From Pedobacter sp. W3I1 (lineage in GTDB: Bacteria; Bacteroidota; Bacteroidia; Sphingobacteriales; Sphingobacteriaceae), in NCBI RefSeq assembly GCF_030816015.1, contig NZ_JAUSXN010000001.1:5580001-5644000 (forward strand): a stretch of DNA of 64,000 nucleotides. Reading direction: 5' to 3'. Every line of letters starts with the position of its first letter. Position 1 is the stretch's first letter. Shown here piece after piece: positions 1-10,664 of the stretch. A program made the translations under genes and the position numbers. Below the pieces are notes generated by a model. It had not been told where the DNA came from. It saw only the letters and a program-made list of their open reading frames with translations, and did not search any database.

Positions 1-1971
1 ACCGTTATCACTACCGGTCAGGCCGTAAGAGCCCCTCAACTTGAAAAGATCGATAAAAGGAAACAGTCTTTTGAAGAACTTTTCTTCACCAAGGTTCCAG
101 AACCCGGAAATGGAAGGAAAAACCCCATAACGCTGCTCTTCACGAAAAAGGTCATTGCCATTCCTGGCAACATCAAACTCAACGCCATAGGTTTGTTTAA
201 AATTATAACCTAATCTTCCCGAAATCCCCCTAAAGTTTAATGGTACATTTCCTCCTGACACGGTACTGATATCATTAATCAGTGCGAGAGCATAAACGCG
301 GTGAATACCAAAATTGTGATCATAATTAAGAGAGAACTGGCTATTTACTGAATTGTTAAAAGCATCATTCCCGATATTTTGCCCAAATACAGGAAATTGG
401 TTATTGCCTTTGGTGGTATAGGTATTATTTGCGGAGTTGTAGTAAAATGCAGGTAAACTGGCTGGTCCCCGCTGAAGGAAACGGTGTTCATTAATCGTAC
501 TTGCGTAGGATATGTTTACTTTCGCTTCAAGCCCCTGGGCAAGAAAATCAAGTTTCTGGTTTGCACCCGCAACAATATTAAAATTATTATTGTAATTGCG
601 TTTATAGCCACTGTTGGCCAATCTGCTCACCGGATTTACATTACCATTTCCCCAGCTCTGGTTTGCATAACCGTATGTGCCGTTAGGATTGATCAATGGC
701 ATAGAAAACGCCGAAAGATTTCTAAAAGAAATTAGTTCCTTAAATAGTCCATCACCATCAATAGGGCCATTGGGCGTATTTACAGTCTCAAAACGTCCGT
801 TTAAATCAAACCGGATATTCAGTGTTTTGGTTGGGGTGATATCCAGATTTGACCTGAAATTGATCCTGTTATAAAAATAATTAGGTTCAACCCCAACATC
901 ATTTGGATTGGTTGGAGTAAAATCGCGCAAAAGTCCATTCTGCTTAAAATAACCGAAAGATGTAAAATATTTCACTTTACTGTTGCCTCCGCGGATATCG
1001 ACATTGTAGTTGCTTTGGGTCGAACTGTTTTTTAACAGTTCTTGCTGCCAGTTCACATTCGGGTGTCCATAGAGATCAGAACCCTCCTTAAACATTTTCA
1101 GGTCCGCAGCTGTCCAGGGCAGGGTAAGTGGCGAGGTCAGTTTATAACTATCATTAATATAGGCCTCATTCTGAAGTACTGCTGTTGCATAGGCATCAAG
1201 ATAGTTGGGATACTGGATCACCTGGTTCACACCAAACTGGGTGGAAACGTTAATCGAAGGTTTTGATATCATCCCACGTTTGGTGGTGATCACCATAGCG
1301 CCATTCGCGCCCCTAACCCCGTAAATTGCAGTTGTGGATGCATCTTTTAAAATGGTTATCGTTTCAATCTCATTGGGATCGAGCTGTGCCACCTGCGCAT
1401 AGGTGTACTGTATATCATCTACAATAATCAGTGGCTGGTTATCATTGTTGATTGAATTTACGCCACGGATAAAAAATTCGGCTGCATCCGAACCTGGCTG
1501 TCCACTACGCTGAATTGCTGTAAATCCGGGCAATCGGCCAGCCAGTGTATTCTGGATACTGGATGTCGGGATATTCTCAATCTCCGCAGCTTTTATAGAA
1601 CTTACTGCCCCTGGATTGGTGATCCTTTTCTGCGTACTGTATCCCACCACTACGATATCATCAAGCCCCTTTGTATCAGGCTTCATCCTTACCGTCATTT
1701 TTTTGCCGCTAACCGCCTGTTGTGTGAGGGTAATATAACTCACTGTGCTAAACTGGATGGCATTGTTCGCCGATTTGAGCGTGAGCACAAAATTCCCGTT
1801 CTCATCGCTGATTGTACCATTGCGCAGGTTCCCGATTTCGGAAACCGTAACACCAGGCATTGGAAGATTCATTTCATCCAGGATCTGGCCAGTTACAGCC
1901 CTAACCTGGGCCTGTAGTTTTGTGACAGCAGCGACCAGGATAAACAGGCACATTATCTTTATAAATTTCAT
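1..1971 (-). CDS. SusC/RagA-type TonB-dependent outer-membrane transporter, partial at left edge
   Basis: The frame is open from the ATG at 1971 to base 1 (657 codons), so the C-terminal barrel strands lie outside the window. It begins with a signal peptide (MKFIKIMCLFILVAAVTKLQ), followed by a carboxypeptidase-regulatory-like domain with DEMNLPMPGVTV. A TonB-box-like DDIVVVGYS comes next, then the plug domain (GRLPGFTAIQRSGQPGSDA, TILKDASTTAIYGVRGANG) and aromatic-rich barrel strands. SusC proteins import glycans across the outer membrane in complex with a SusD lipoprotein. It starts 22 bp after the SusD gene at 1994-3745, so this is a second SusC in one operon; its own SusD would be expected to the left. 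The family call is secure; the substrate is unknown. Confidence 0.95.
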   Translation of the reverse strand, partial: MKFIKIMCLFILVAAVTKLQAQVRAVTGQILDEMNLPMPGVTVSEIGNLRNGTISDENGNFVLTLKSANNAIQFSTVSYITLTQQAVSGKKMTVRMKPDTKGLDDIVVVGYSTQKRITNPGAVSSIKAAEIENIPTSSIQNTLAGRLPGFTAIQRSGQPGSDAAEFFIRGVNSINNDNQPLIIVDDIQYTYAQVAQLDPNEIETITILKDASTTAIYGVRGANGAMVITTKRGMISKPSINVSTQFGVNQVIQYPNYLDAYATAVLQNEAYINDSYKLTSPLTLPWTAADLKMFKEGSDLYGHPNVNWQQELLKNSSTQSNYNVDIRGGNSKVKYFTSFGYFKQNGLLRDFTPTNPNDVGVEPNYFYNRINFRSNLDITPTKTLNIRFDLNGRFETVNTPNGPIDGDGLFKELISFRNLSAFSMPLINPNGTYGYANQSWGNGNVNPVSRLANSGYKRNYNNNFNIVAGANQKLDFLAQGLEAKVNISYASTINEHRFLQRGPASLPAFYYNSANNTYTTKGNNQFPVFGQNIGNDAFNNSVNSQFSLNYDHNFGIHRVYALALINDISTVSGGNVPLNFRGISGRLGYNFKQTYGVEFDVARNGNDLFREEQRYGVFPSISGFWNLGEEKFFKRLFPFIDLFKLRGSYGLTGSDNG

Positions 1972-1993
1972 AACGGATATTTATTGTTATCAA

Positions 1994-3745
1994 TTAGTAG
2001 TTTGGGTTTTGAACGATATTGGGATTGGCCAGAATCTCACTATTGGCTATCGGCAAAAGATACATGCTGGAAGCATTGAAAAAGGGTGTGGCAACCGTTG
2101 TTTGACTATAGGTAAAAGAACCATCGGCATTTTTGATGATATTGACGCCGTGTAACGACCCAGTGCCATAAACATCTTTGGCAATCTTCCAGCGGCGGAT
2201 ATCATAAAAACGGCGTTCTTCAAATGCAAATTCCAGTCTGCATTCGTTGCGGATCACCTCTCGCATCTGCTCTTTGCTCAATCCGGTTGGAAGTACAAAC
2301 GGATTGAGTCCGGCACGTTGCCTAATGGCGTTCACAGCCGAGTAAACGGTTGCATCGGGACCTGAAAATTCATTCTGCGCTTCGGCATAGTTGAGCAATA
2401 TATCGGCATATCTGATGATACAGAAAGTTGGGGTAACCCCAGGGTGATACATTGTTGCAGTAAAAGCGGTGTTATTATCGTCCTGTGCCAAAAACTTTTT
2501 TTGATAATATCCTGTTTGGGTCTGAATCCCTCCTGCAACATTACTGCTATTGGGTTTATCCAGCCCCCCCTCATAAGTTTGCACCGCTCTTCTAAGCCAG
2601 GTGGTCCCATTAAAGAATATAGTTTGTGCAAGCCGGGGGTCGCGGCTGTTGTATGGATTTGCTGCATTGTAGCCTGAATTAGGATCGGAGATTGCTTTTC
2701 CGTTAGCCATTGGGAAAGCATCAACCAGTTCCTGAGTCGGACTCACAATACCACTGCTTACCACATTTCCAACCGTATAACCTACCGGAGAAATCAGGTT
2801 GCCCCAGGTTGTTTGATAACTTGCACCGAAACGCATAAAAACAAATTCCTTATTCACATGCGTAGTATTCAATATATAGCGGTTTGGCTCTAAGGCAAAC
2901 ATATTCATATCCATTATGGTCTTCATGGCATCAGCTGCATTTTTCCATCTTTGCGGATCGTAGGTAGGATATCCTGTAAAATCTAACGAAGGAGTAGCAG
3001 AAGGATTAAAGAGTGGACTGGCTGCCAGAAGCAATACCTTTGCCTTTATGGCCAGGGCAATACTCGGGCGCATACGTCCGGCATCATTGTCCGTCCCTTC
3101 AGCAACACCGTTACCATTTCCCCGGCTGGCTAAAGAGGCATCAGGGCGCAACTGATCTTTTACTGCATCAAGTTCTGAAAGAATGTAATTGATACATTCG
3201 GCAAAACTATTGCGTTTTAATTGGAGCAGTTCAGGATCATTGGGGCCATAAACCTTTTCGCCTAATAAGGGTATACCACCAAAACGCTTAACCATTTCAT
3301 AATAGAAAAATGCCCTCATGGTGCGTACCTCGGCGGCCAACCATTTTGGTAAAGTGGGATCGCTCCAGGGAACCTGCTGATAATTGTTCAGGAATATGTT
3401 GGCCTTGCGGATGGCACTGTAACTGTTTGACCAGTTATCATCAAAGGTGCTGATAGCATTATATCCACCATTGATTACATTCCAAACCGCGTTTGCCCTG
3501 TTGCTTGGTACGGCATCTCCTGAGGCACAATCCAGCTCCATGCTGTTCAGCCGTATGTATCCGGTGGGTAGCTGCGAATAGATCTTAATCACCCAGGCCT
3601 GGGCATAGGCACCGGTTGCATCGGTTTTGTCCCATATATAATCCTCGGTGGTAATATTAAGGGGATGATCTTCAAGTACTTTCTTGCATGATATTGATGA
3701 AATCAGAAGAAAGGTAAGTATTGTATTTATAACTAATTTTTTCAT
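1994..3745 (-). CDS. SusD/RagB-family glycan-binding outer-membrane lipoprotein
   Basis: This 583-aa protein has a lipoprotein signal with lipobox ending at Cys20 (ISSISC), so it should be anchored in the outer membrane facing outward. The N-terminal TPR-like region has the SusD pattern of helices (AEVRTMRAFFYYEMVKRFGGIPLL). The C-terminal part has the hallmark RYADILLNYAEAQNEF, NAIRQRAGL and RNECRLEFAFEERRFYDIRR. SusD proteins cap the SusC channel and bind the glycan. It lies 12 bp after the SusC at 3758-6920 and 22 bp before the SusC at 1-1971, all on minus, so it most likely pairs with the former. Confidence 0.96.
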   Translation of the reverse strand: MKKLVINTILTFLLISSISCKKVLEDHPLNITTEDYIWDKTDATGAYAQAWVIKIYSQLPTGYIRLNSMELDCASGDAVPSNRANAVWNVINGGYNAISTFDDNWSNSYSAIRKANIFLNNYQQVPWSDPTLPKWLAAEVRTMRAFFYYEMVKRFGGIPLLGEKVYGPNDPELLQLKRNSFAECINYILSELDAVKDQLRPDASLASRGNGNGVAEGTDNDAGRMRPSIALAIKAKVLLLAASPLFNPSATPSLDFTGYPTYDPQRWKNAADAMKTIMDMNMFALEPNRYILNTTHVNKEFVFMRFGASYQTTWGNLISPVGYTVGNVVSSGIVSPTQELVDAFPMANGKAISDPNSGYNAANPYNSRDPRLAQTIFFNGTTWLRRAVQTYEGGLDKPNSSNVAGGIQTQTGYYQKKFLAQDDNNTAFTATMYHPGVTPTFCIIRYADILLNYAEAQNEFSGPDATVYSAVNAIRQRAGLNPFVLPTGLSKEQMREVIRNECRLEFAFEERRFYDIRRWKIAKDVYGTGSLHGVNIIKNADGSFTYSQTTVATPFFNASSMYLLPIANSEILANPNIVQNPNY

Positions 3746-3757
3746 ATCATTTTTTGA

Positions 3758-6700
3758 TTAAAACCTGGCATTGATTCCAAAATTGAAAACCTTTAACATC
3801 GGATAGGTGGGGTTCAGCGATTCGGGATCAACATCATCCCTGAACTTTGAAAGTGGCGACCAGGTTACAAGGTTCAATCCGTTACTGAAAATGCGGATGG
3901 ATGGTACACCAATTTTCCTGGTAAGATGCGATGGCAGTGTATAACCGATCTCTACATTTTTCAACCTGACAAAGCTTGTATTCTGAAGCCAATAGCTAGA
4001 TACCTGCTGGTTGTTTACGTTAGAACCTAACCACAAGCGTGGCTGCGTAGCACTGGCGGCTGTTTCAGGAGTCCAGCGGCCGAGATTGAATTCAAAAGCA
4101 TTTGCAGCACCACCGTTACCAAATCCGTTATAAAAATCTCCATATTGTCCGGTTGTTCCACCTAAGGCAGTCTGGCGGTTCATCACGCCTTGAAGAAGTG
4201 CACTGAAATCAAATCCGTTAAAGTTAAATCCGATCGTGGCCCCATAATAAACCGTTGGCTTACCGCTGCCGATTGGTCCCCGGTCGTTCTCGTTAATAAT
4301 TCCATCTCCGTTTCTGTCGAGATAACGGATATCACCTGGTCTGAGCGAAGATTTAGGAGTGGCAGCCAGTACAGCTGTTGAAGGGTCGTTGATTTCTGCC
4401 AGGCTTTGAAAAAGCCCCATTGCCGTATAACCATAAATAATTCCTACCTGGTTTCCTGTTTGTCGCTGATAATCATAATTTCTAGGTATTTCATCTATGA
4501 ATATCACTTTCGACTGGACGATTGAGAAATTACCTGTAATAAAGAAATTGAAATTTCTGATATTATCCTGATAGGTTAACGAGAGGTCAGAACCTTTATA
4601 GTTGTAGATATAAAGGTTTTTGTTCGGATAGCTGTTACCCAATATATTGGTTTTTGTTCCAACCGCTCCAACCAGGTCAAAAAATCTGTTGTTGAAATAT
4701 TCGGCAGTAATGGATAGTTTGTTATTCCAGAAACCGAGATCAAGGGCAATATTCGTTTTCCGGGCTTTTTCAGAAGCAAGGTCAGGATTGGCCAGTCCGT
4801 TTTCGCCTGTACTTCTGGTTACCCCTACCCCCGTGTTTCCAAAATAATAGCCATCATTGTTGTTGGTATTGGAACCTGGGGTCCAGTAGCCCTGTATATA
4901 ACTGTAATACCCGGCATTGGCCTGTCCGGTTTGGCCATATGTACCGCGAAGTTTAAGGTTGCTTATCCATTTCAGGTTGTTTTTAATGAATGCTTCGTTA
5001 TGAAGATTCCAACCTGTGCCAAGTGCCCAATAGGGCGCCCAACGCTGGTTAGGCGCGAACCAGTTATACCCGGCATAACTTCCTGCAGCCTCGAATAAAT
5101 ATTTCTGGTCATAATTATAGGTCAGTCTTGTCGCATAATCGGTATAAATTTCCGGAAGGGTTCCGGCATCAAATTGCGTGGTACTCTGCTGGTTTCTTAA
5201 GGCCAGGGCAGATACATTGTGTTTTCCAAAACTGCGCTCATAACCAAGGTCGGCTTCGGTGTAGATTACGCGGCTACGAACACCTGGGGTACCGGTTGTT
5301 CCCTGAGCAGAAATGGTTCCTACTGCAGTATAGGTATTATTGGCGTTATATTGGAACGAGGCAAAGTTTTTAGATCTATCGGTATTATATAATGTTGAAT
5401 TATTATAAGACCCCTGGATTTTGGCGTAAAGTCCGGGGATAAAAACATCAAGGCGCTGCGTTAACTGAAGATCAACCGATACATCTCGTGAATCCTGAAA
5501 TTGGTATCCGCGTTGTAAGATCTGACCATAGAGGTTGGCATTTTGTGCAAAGGTACTCGTTCCGCTTAACGTACCATTAGGATTATAGATCGGATAGGCA
5601 TTATTAGGGGTGGCTGCAAGTCCGGAAAATACCGTTGCGGTGCTACCTCCGGGCTGGTTGTTCTTGGCGATGCGGCCAAAAAGATTCAGTTGCATTACTG
5701 TCGTTTTAGTCAGATCAACTCCAAGGTTGCTTCTTACAATGTACCTGTCGAGTTGGGCATTTGTATTATAGGTATTTAAGGAATCATCCGTTTTAAAAAG
5801 GCCTGTTTCTTTTAAATTATCGAGATCAACAAAATACCTGAACCCTTTACCACTGCCCTGAACATTAAAATTATACCGATTGATATAAGACTGTTTTTTT
5901 AACACGGTATTGTACCAGTCAATGTTTGGGTGGCGGAATGGGTCTGTTCCATTCTGATACAGGGCAATATCATTGGCAGAATAGGTGGGCAATAAAGGTT
6001 ACGCCAAGCGGTGCATCGTTCTGTTTGGCTTCGTTGTAAAGCATGGCATAGCTGGCGGCATCAAGGGATTTTGGAAGGACAATAGGTCTTTCGATTCCCC
6101 CTTGTGCAGAAAATGAAATTCGGGGAGCTCCCTTATCACCTTTCTTTGTTGTAATGGCAATAATCCCGTTTGAAGAGCGCATACCGTACATTACCGTAGC
6201 AAGGGCATCCTTATAAACAGAAACAGACTCTATCTGATCTGGATCGATAGAAATATAGGGACGTTGCACGCCATCAATCAGGATGATGTTTGCACCAAGT
6301 GCTGATCTTACATTATAGTTTACGCCATTTCCATCAAGTCCGGGCCCACCGCTGGTAAAACCGATGTTCAGGCCAGCAATCCTTCCGGGCAATGCCTGAA
6401 GAAACTGAGATGCCGGAGTAGTGTTAAGCTGGTTGGTATTAACAGAAGCTACAGACTGAAGAAGGTTTTCCTTTAACTGGCGCCCATGCAGCACTTCAAC
6501 CGAAGCCCTGTCAACTGCCAGAGAATCCTTCGGATTTATCCCGTTAATATCCTTCGAAGGAAGGTAACGTCCGGCGAGCTGAACCCATAATGATCTTTTC
6601 TCAGCTGTATATATCTTTTCAAGGGTATAAAAATCAGGATGTTCAAATTTTAACTTATCGCCTATTGTTCCCGACAGAGCAAAATATCCATTGATACTGG

Positions 6701-6920
6701 AAAATACAACGGTTCCACTTATGGTATTGGAAATTTTTACGTCTTTTAAAGGCTTTCCATTATTATCTACTATGGTTCCTTTCAGTGAATCCAAAAAAAT
6801 CTTTTCAGTAACTTTATGGTTCTGGGGAAGTCGGTTTGCCGCAAAACTATAGGCATTAAGGAATAGAAAAACAAAACCTAATGCAAGGCTTTTCTTATCT
6901 AAAATGTAATCGTTTATCAT
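3758..6920 (-). pseudogene. SusC-type TonB-dependent transporter interrupted by a one-base frameshift
   Basis: Two overlapping frames make up one SusC of about 1,055 aa. The 5' part (6920 to about 5998) has an export signal (ALGFVFLFLNAYSFAA), a carboxypeptidase-like domain (GKPLKDVKISN) and the plug (PGRIAGLNIGFTSGGPG, VYKDALATVMYGMRSSNG). It ends out of frame as GVTFIAHLFCQ. The 3' part resumes as LPTYSANDIALYQNGTDPF and runs as a full barrel to the C-terminal Phe. Removing one T from the TTT near 5995-5997 restores GVTLLPTYSAND, the usual SusC sequence there. The disruption is either a true mutation or a sequencing error; the rest of both halves looks well conserved, which favours a recent event or an error. 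The gene leads the operon with the SusD at 1994-3745. Confidence 0.88.
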
Positions 6921-7232
6921 AAATGATATTTAAATGGTTAGCATAAATTAGGACTGGAGGGCCAGGCCTTCTTGCCTGTAATGGGTGCCCAAATGATCGG
7001 GCATCAACAAGTGCGCCGCATCGGAATAGCGTTTGATCTCATAAAAATTATTTGGTTTGGCCGGGCATAGGGTACCGACCCTTTATAGACACAGTTGACT
7101 TTACTTGATACTCATTTAGGGAGAAAAAAATTGAACAAACACATGGTAAGCTTAAAAATTAAAGAGGCTTATCATAAATATAGTTGTCATCCTGAGCCCA
7201 ATGTCATTAGTTAAGGAGAAAACAAAAAACAT

Positions 7233-7314
7233 TGTCATCCTGAGCCTGTCGAAGGACAAATGTTTTCTTTTGTTTTCGATTACTTAAAAGGTCTTCGATA
7301 GGCTATCAATGACA
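7233..7314. repeat. REP-like imperfect palindrome (TGTCATCCTGAGC family)
   Basis: The left arm reads TGTCATCCTGAGCCTGTCGA and the right arm, on the opposite strand, is a degenerate copy (TCTTCGATAGGCTATCAATG). A truncated extra left arm occurs at 7184-7198. The same motif family occurs at 32900-32971, 48668-48741 and in the array at 45.6-47.6 kb. Confidence 0.75.
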
Positions 7315-7330
7315 GATTTCTAAAATTGGG

Positions 7331-7412
7331 CGTCATTTCGACTGGAACGTAGTGGAATGGAGAAATCTTTAAACTATGTTAAAAGATTTCTCCACTACGG
7401 TCGAAATGACGA
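7331..7412. repeat. Long palindrome (CGTCATTTCGAC family)
   Basis: CGTCATTTCGACTGGAACGT and the following AGTGGA...GAGAAATCTTT at 7331-7370 pair with AAAGATTTCTCCACTACGG and TCGAAATGACG at 7382-7412. This is a long imperfect hairpin with a short loop. Related sequence lies at 42734-42773 and 54340-54364. Confidence 0.75.
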
Positions 7413-7555
7413 TACCTAAACACTATTCACTTTCTTCAAATCCTGTTATTTATATTGATTTTTATTACAATAAATTAACCCTCAGGATGACAATGCGCAG
7501 TTTATGCATTTATAGAACCTTCCGTAAAATAGATTAGCAATGCTGGCATTCACAA

Positions 7556-9184
7556 CTATCTGGTTATCCTAAAATAATCGAAATCAGCATAGCCTCCGGT
7601 ACGTACCCCGCTCCCGCTTGTACAGAAAATCCCGATTTTTGCGCCGATCCACTTATCAGGCTGGGCTTTAAATGTCTCTCCTATTTTGTGGTACAGCTGG
7701 CCATCTTCACTGTATGAAAAGGTCACCATTCCTTCCTGAGCAAGCTCGGCCCGAAGATAAACGGTACCAGACTTCAATGGTTTTTGCGCCAAAACCTGTT
7801 CGATTCCGTTATTAGGAGCGTCTTTACAGATGACCTGCCCAATCTGGAATCCTTTTTCGTTTTTATAAACAGAGAGATAGGAATAGTCATTTCCCATAAC
7901 GAGCAGACCGGTCTTTTTTTCTTGCCAGGTATCCCATTCTACATTATAGCTGAGCTTGGTGGTAGCAGTAAAAGTAGGTGCAGGAAACTTCTGGAGGAGC
8001 AGGTTCGGTACATTCCACAGACCTTTTTCCATTTGTAAACCGGGAAAAGCAAAAAGTCTTAGATACCCGCTATTAGGGATCATTGCCGACCATTGTATTT
8101 TTTTATTGGCGTGCCACTGCCATTGCAGCCCCGGCTCGCTGCCATTAAATTCATCACTTTCTGATGGTGCAGAGATTGAAAAAGTTCCTGAAACCGATGG
8201 TTTAGGGTAAACAGAAACCGGTTCTCCTATTCCGTCGCCATCCTCATCTGACCCGATAACCGGCCAGTCATTCTTCCAGGTTACAGGCTGAAGGTGAACT
8301 ACACGACCATAAAGCCCCTTATCCTGAAAATGGAGGAACCAATATTCTTCCTTTGGCGTACGGATCAAAGCCCCCTGATGCGGACCATTAATCGCTGTTT
8401 TACCCTGCTCCATAACCTTACGCTCCTCATAAGGACCATATATGTTTTTTGAACGCAGTACAAGTTGCCAGCCTGTAGCTACTCCACCTGCAGGCGCAAA
8501 AAGATAATAATACCCATTTCGTTTATAAAACTTCGGTCCTTCTACTGTATGGTTTTTACCATGTCCGTCAAAAACGTGTCTTCCCTCATCTTCTACCTGT
8601 GTGCCATCACTGTTCATCTTAAAAACGGTCAACAGGCTATTTACACCGGCCCTGCTTGCTGCCCATGCTACAGCCAGATAGGTCTGTCCATCATCATCAA
8701 AGAATACGCTTGGATCTATAATTCCCTTGGCCTTAAGAATAAGGACAGGTTTTTCCCAAGTTCCAAGCGGGTTTTTAGTGCTGACCATAAAAATCCCATA
8801 ATCCGGATCCGGATAATAGATCCTAAACTCGCCTTTATGGTAATTTATACTAGGTGCCCATACCCCCTTGCCGTGCTGTGGAATATCATAAACTTCAGCG
8901 GGTTCCTGAACTTTGAGCGCATGGTTTACCAATTTCCAGTTTACCAGATCCCTGGAATGTAAAATGGGAAGGCCTGGAATACAATTAAAACTGGATGCAG
9001 TCATATAGTAATCCGCTCCAACCCTGATGGCGTCCGGATCAGAATAATCAGCATGTATAACCGGATTTTTATATGTCCCGTTTCCCAGGTCGGCAGTCCA
9101 TACTTTTGATAAATTATCCTGACCATAGCCCTGGTGAGCACCTAAGATTAAAAGTATGATTAAAGCATATTGTACTATTTTCAT
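7556..9184 (-). CDS. Glycoside hydrolase family 43 (beta-xylosidase/arabinofuranosidase type)
   Basis: This 542-aa protein has a signal peptide (ALIILLILGAHQGYGQ), so it acts in the periplasm or at the surface. The five-bladed propeller carries the GH43 catalytic triad by position: Asp49 (SDPDAIR) as base, Asp157 (IIDPSV) as pKa modulator, and Glu215 (VEGPKFY) as acid. A C-terminal concanavalin-like domain follows from about residue 340 (SDEFNGSEPGLQWQWHANK), as in the longer xylosidase-like GH43 enzymes. The family removes beta-xylosyl or alpha-arabinofuranosyl ends; the exact substrate cannot be read from sequence. It is followed on the same strand by the PUL1 SusC/D genes. Confidence 0.93.
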   Translation of the reverse strand: MKIVQYALIILLILGAHQGYGQDNLSKVWTADLGNGTYKNPVIHADYSDPDAIRVGADYYMTASSFNCIPGLPILHSRDLVNWKLVNHALKVQEPAEVYDIPQHGKGVWAPSINYHKGEFRIYYPDPDYGIFMVSTKNPLGTWEKPVLILKAKGIIDPSVFFDDDGQTYLAVAWAASRAGVNSLLTVFKMNSDGTQVEDEGRHVFDGHGKNHTVEGPKFYKRNGYYYLFAPAGGVATGWQLVLRSKNIYGPYEERKVMEQGKTAINGPHQGALIRTPKEEYWFLHFQDKGLYGRVVHLQPVTWKNDWPVIGSDEDGDGIGEPVSVYPKPSVSGTFSISAPSESDEFNGSEPGLQWQWHANKKIQWSAMIPNSGYLRLFAFPGLQMEKGLWNVPNLLLQKFPAPTFTATTKLSYNVEWDTWQEKKTGLLVMGNDYSYLSVYKNEKGFQIGQVICKDAPNNGIEQVLAQKPLKSGTVYLRAELAQEGMVTFSYSEDGQLYHKIGETFKAQPDKWIGAKIGIFCTSGSGVRTGGYADFDYFRITR

Positions 9185-9235
9185 TTTACATCATTATTAA
9201 GGAGTGACCCATCCTGTTGCGGTTATCGTAATGTT

Positions 9236-9253
9236 GAAACCTGAACAGGTTTC
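9236..9253. promoter_or_regulatory. Perfect 8-bp inverted repeat upstream of the GH43 gene
   Basis: GAAACCTG-AA-CAGGTTTC lies about 50 bp before the GH43 start. A short perfect palindrome in this place could be a repressor or activator operator. No cognate regulator is adjacent, and I found no second copy before the other PUL1 genes. Confidence 0.4.
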
Positions 9254-9455
9254 CTAAATTCATTTTGGAGCAACAACTTCATTTAAAATATTGTGGGTGG
9301 GACTGTTGAATTAAGTCTCGGTATTCTGGTTGCTCCAGGCATATAAATCGACTAAAACTAAATATGAAAAAAATGGCAGCAAGAAATTAAATCAGACGTC
9401 CCGCCCAGCAATATTCCGGTGAGCGCGTTATACCGGTTATTTTTATACTAAAGGT

Positions 9456-10664
9456 TTAATTTAGCTTCCTTCCTTTTTGAAGTTTGTCCAATCTCAACAG
9501 CGCCTCAATGTAATAGTAATCTGCGTATATGATCGACGTATCTATTTCCGATCCATTAGGCTGATGGCCTGTTGAATGCAATAAAAAGGCTGTATTTTTA
9601 TTTCTGCTCTGGTACGCTGATGAAGAAAGGGAGGTGAGCATGAGCTCGGCAGCTTTCCTGTATTTTTGTGATTTGGCCTTGTTATTAACAAAAGTAGAAA
9701 GTTCTAATAGCCCGGATGCAACCACTGCCGCTGCAGATGCATCTTTTGGCGCATTGGGAATAGAAGGATCATTAAAATCCCAATAAGGGATTCCATCTGC
9801 TGGCAATTTGGCCAGATAAACATCGCTTACTTTTTGGGCAAATTCAAGAAATGCAGGATTACCAGTCTCGCGGAAACACATGGTATATCCATAAATGGCC
9901 CATGACTGGCCTCGCGCCCACATCGAGTCGTCAGCATATCCCTGGTGGGTTAGTCCTTTAATTTTTTTACCCGTTTTACGGTCATAAATGACGGCATGGT
10001 AGGCAGAATAATCAGGTCTAAAATGGTTTTTCATGGTAATGTTGGCATGAGAAAAAGCAATATCATACAATCTTTTCCCACCCCCATTCCTGGATGCCCA
10101 AAAAAGCATTTCCAGATTGATCATGTTATCAATAATGGTATTATGCTGTGTCCACTGCATCCCGGGAACCTCCCTTGGCCATGACAGGATGGTACCCACC
10201 TTTGGGTTAAATAGGGTGGCCAGCGTATCCGCTGTTTTGAGTATAATCTTTTTATATTCAGGGTTCTTGGTAATCCTGTATCCGTTCCCATAACTGTTGA
10301 ATATCTGGAAACCCAGGTCATGATCGAAAGCCGGCTGCTGCGAAAGCGGTATAAGCGCTGAGGAAAAAGCCTTTGCTTTTGATAAAAACACGCTTGATCG
10401 GTTCGCCTCGTAACTATACCATAATATGCCTGGCCAAAAACCACTGCACCAGTCTTTATACCCTACAAACTTCCATTTGGATGAACCAGGAACAATGCTC
10501 CTTGGAATATGATCAGCCTGTTGGGGAATAATTTTTAAAGTCTTTTTTACCTGTTCCGTACAGTAAGCCAGCTGTCTGGCCGCATTAATCTGCGCCGAAA
10601 CAGGTTTGCCTGAAAAAAACAGTAAGGTAATGATCGCAAAAGTTATATATTTCGTATTCTGCAT
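9456..10664 (-). CDS. GH88 unsaturated glucuronyl hydrolase
   Basis: The 402-aa protein is exported (signal peptide ending GKPVSAQ). It has the GH88 (alpha/alpha)6-barrel motifs CSGFWPGILWY, DHDLGFQIFNSYGNGYR and NTIIDNMINLEMLFWAS. Asp116 and Asp179 match the two catalytic aspartates of the family. These enzymes add water to the 4,5 double bond of the unsaturated uronic acid left by polysaccharide lyases, freeing it from the oligosaccharide. Its presence in PUL1 implies that a uronate-containing glycan is cut by a lyase, although no lyase of PUL1 is inside this window. A second GH88 (29261-30445) belongs to PUL2. Confidence 0.94.
   Translation of the reverse strand: MQNTKYITFAIITLLFFSGKPVSAQINAARQLAYCTEQVKKTLKIIPQQADHIPRSIVPGSSKWKFVGYKDWCSGFWPGILWYSYEANRSSVFLSKAKAFSSALIPLSQQPAFDHDLGFQIFNSYGNGYRITKNPEYKKIILKTADTLATLFNPKVGTILSWPREVPGMQWTQHNTIIDNMINLEMLFWASRNGGGKRLYDIAFSHANITMKNHFRPDYSAYHAVIYDRKTGKKIKGLTHQGYADDSMWARGQSWAIYGYTMCFRETGNPAFLEFAQKVSDVYLAKLPADGIPYWDFNDPSIPNAPKDASAAAVVASGLLELSTFVNNKAKSQKYRKAAELMLTSLSSSAYQSRNKNTAFLLHSTGHQPNGSEIDTSIIYADYYYIEALLRLDKLQKGRKLN

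Larger units (their letters stand above)
6921..7555. other. Intergenic region with palindromic repeats
   Basis: No gene is visible in these 635 bp between the start of the broken SusC and the end of the GH43 gene. The part nearest the SusC gene presumably holds its promoter, but I could not pick a convincing site. The part at 7180-7412 holds hairpin-forming repeats that recur elsewhere in the window (listed separately). Confidence 0.7.
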
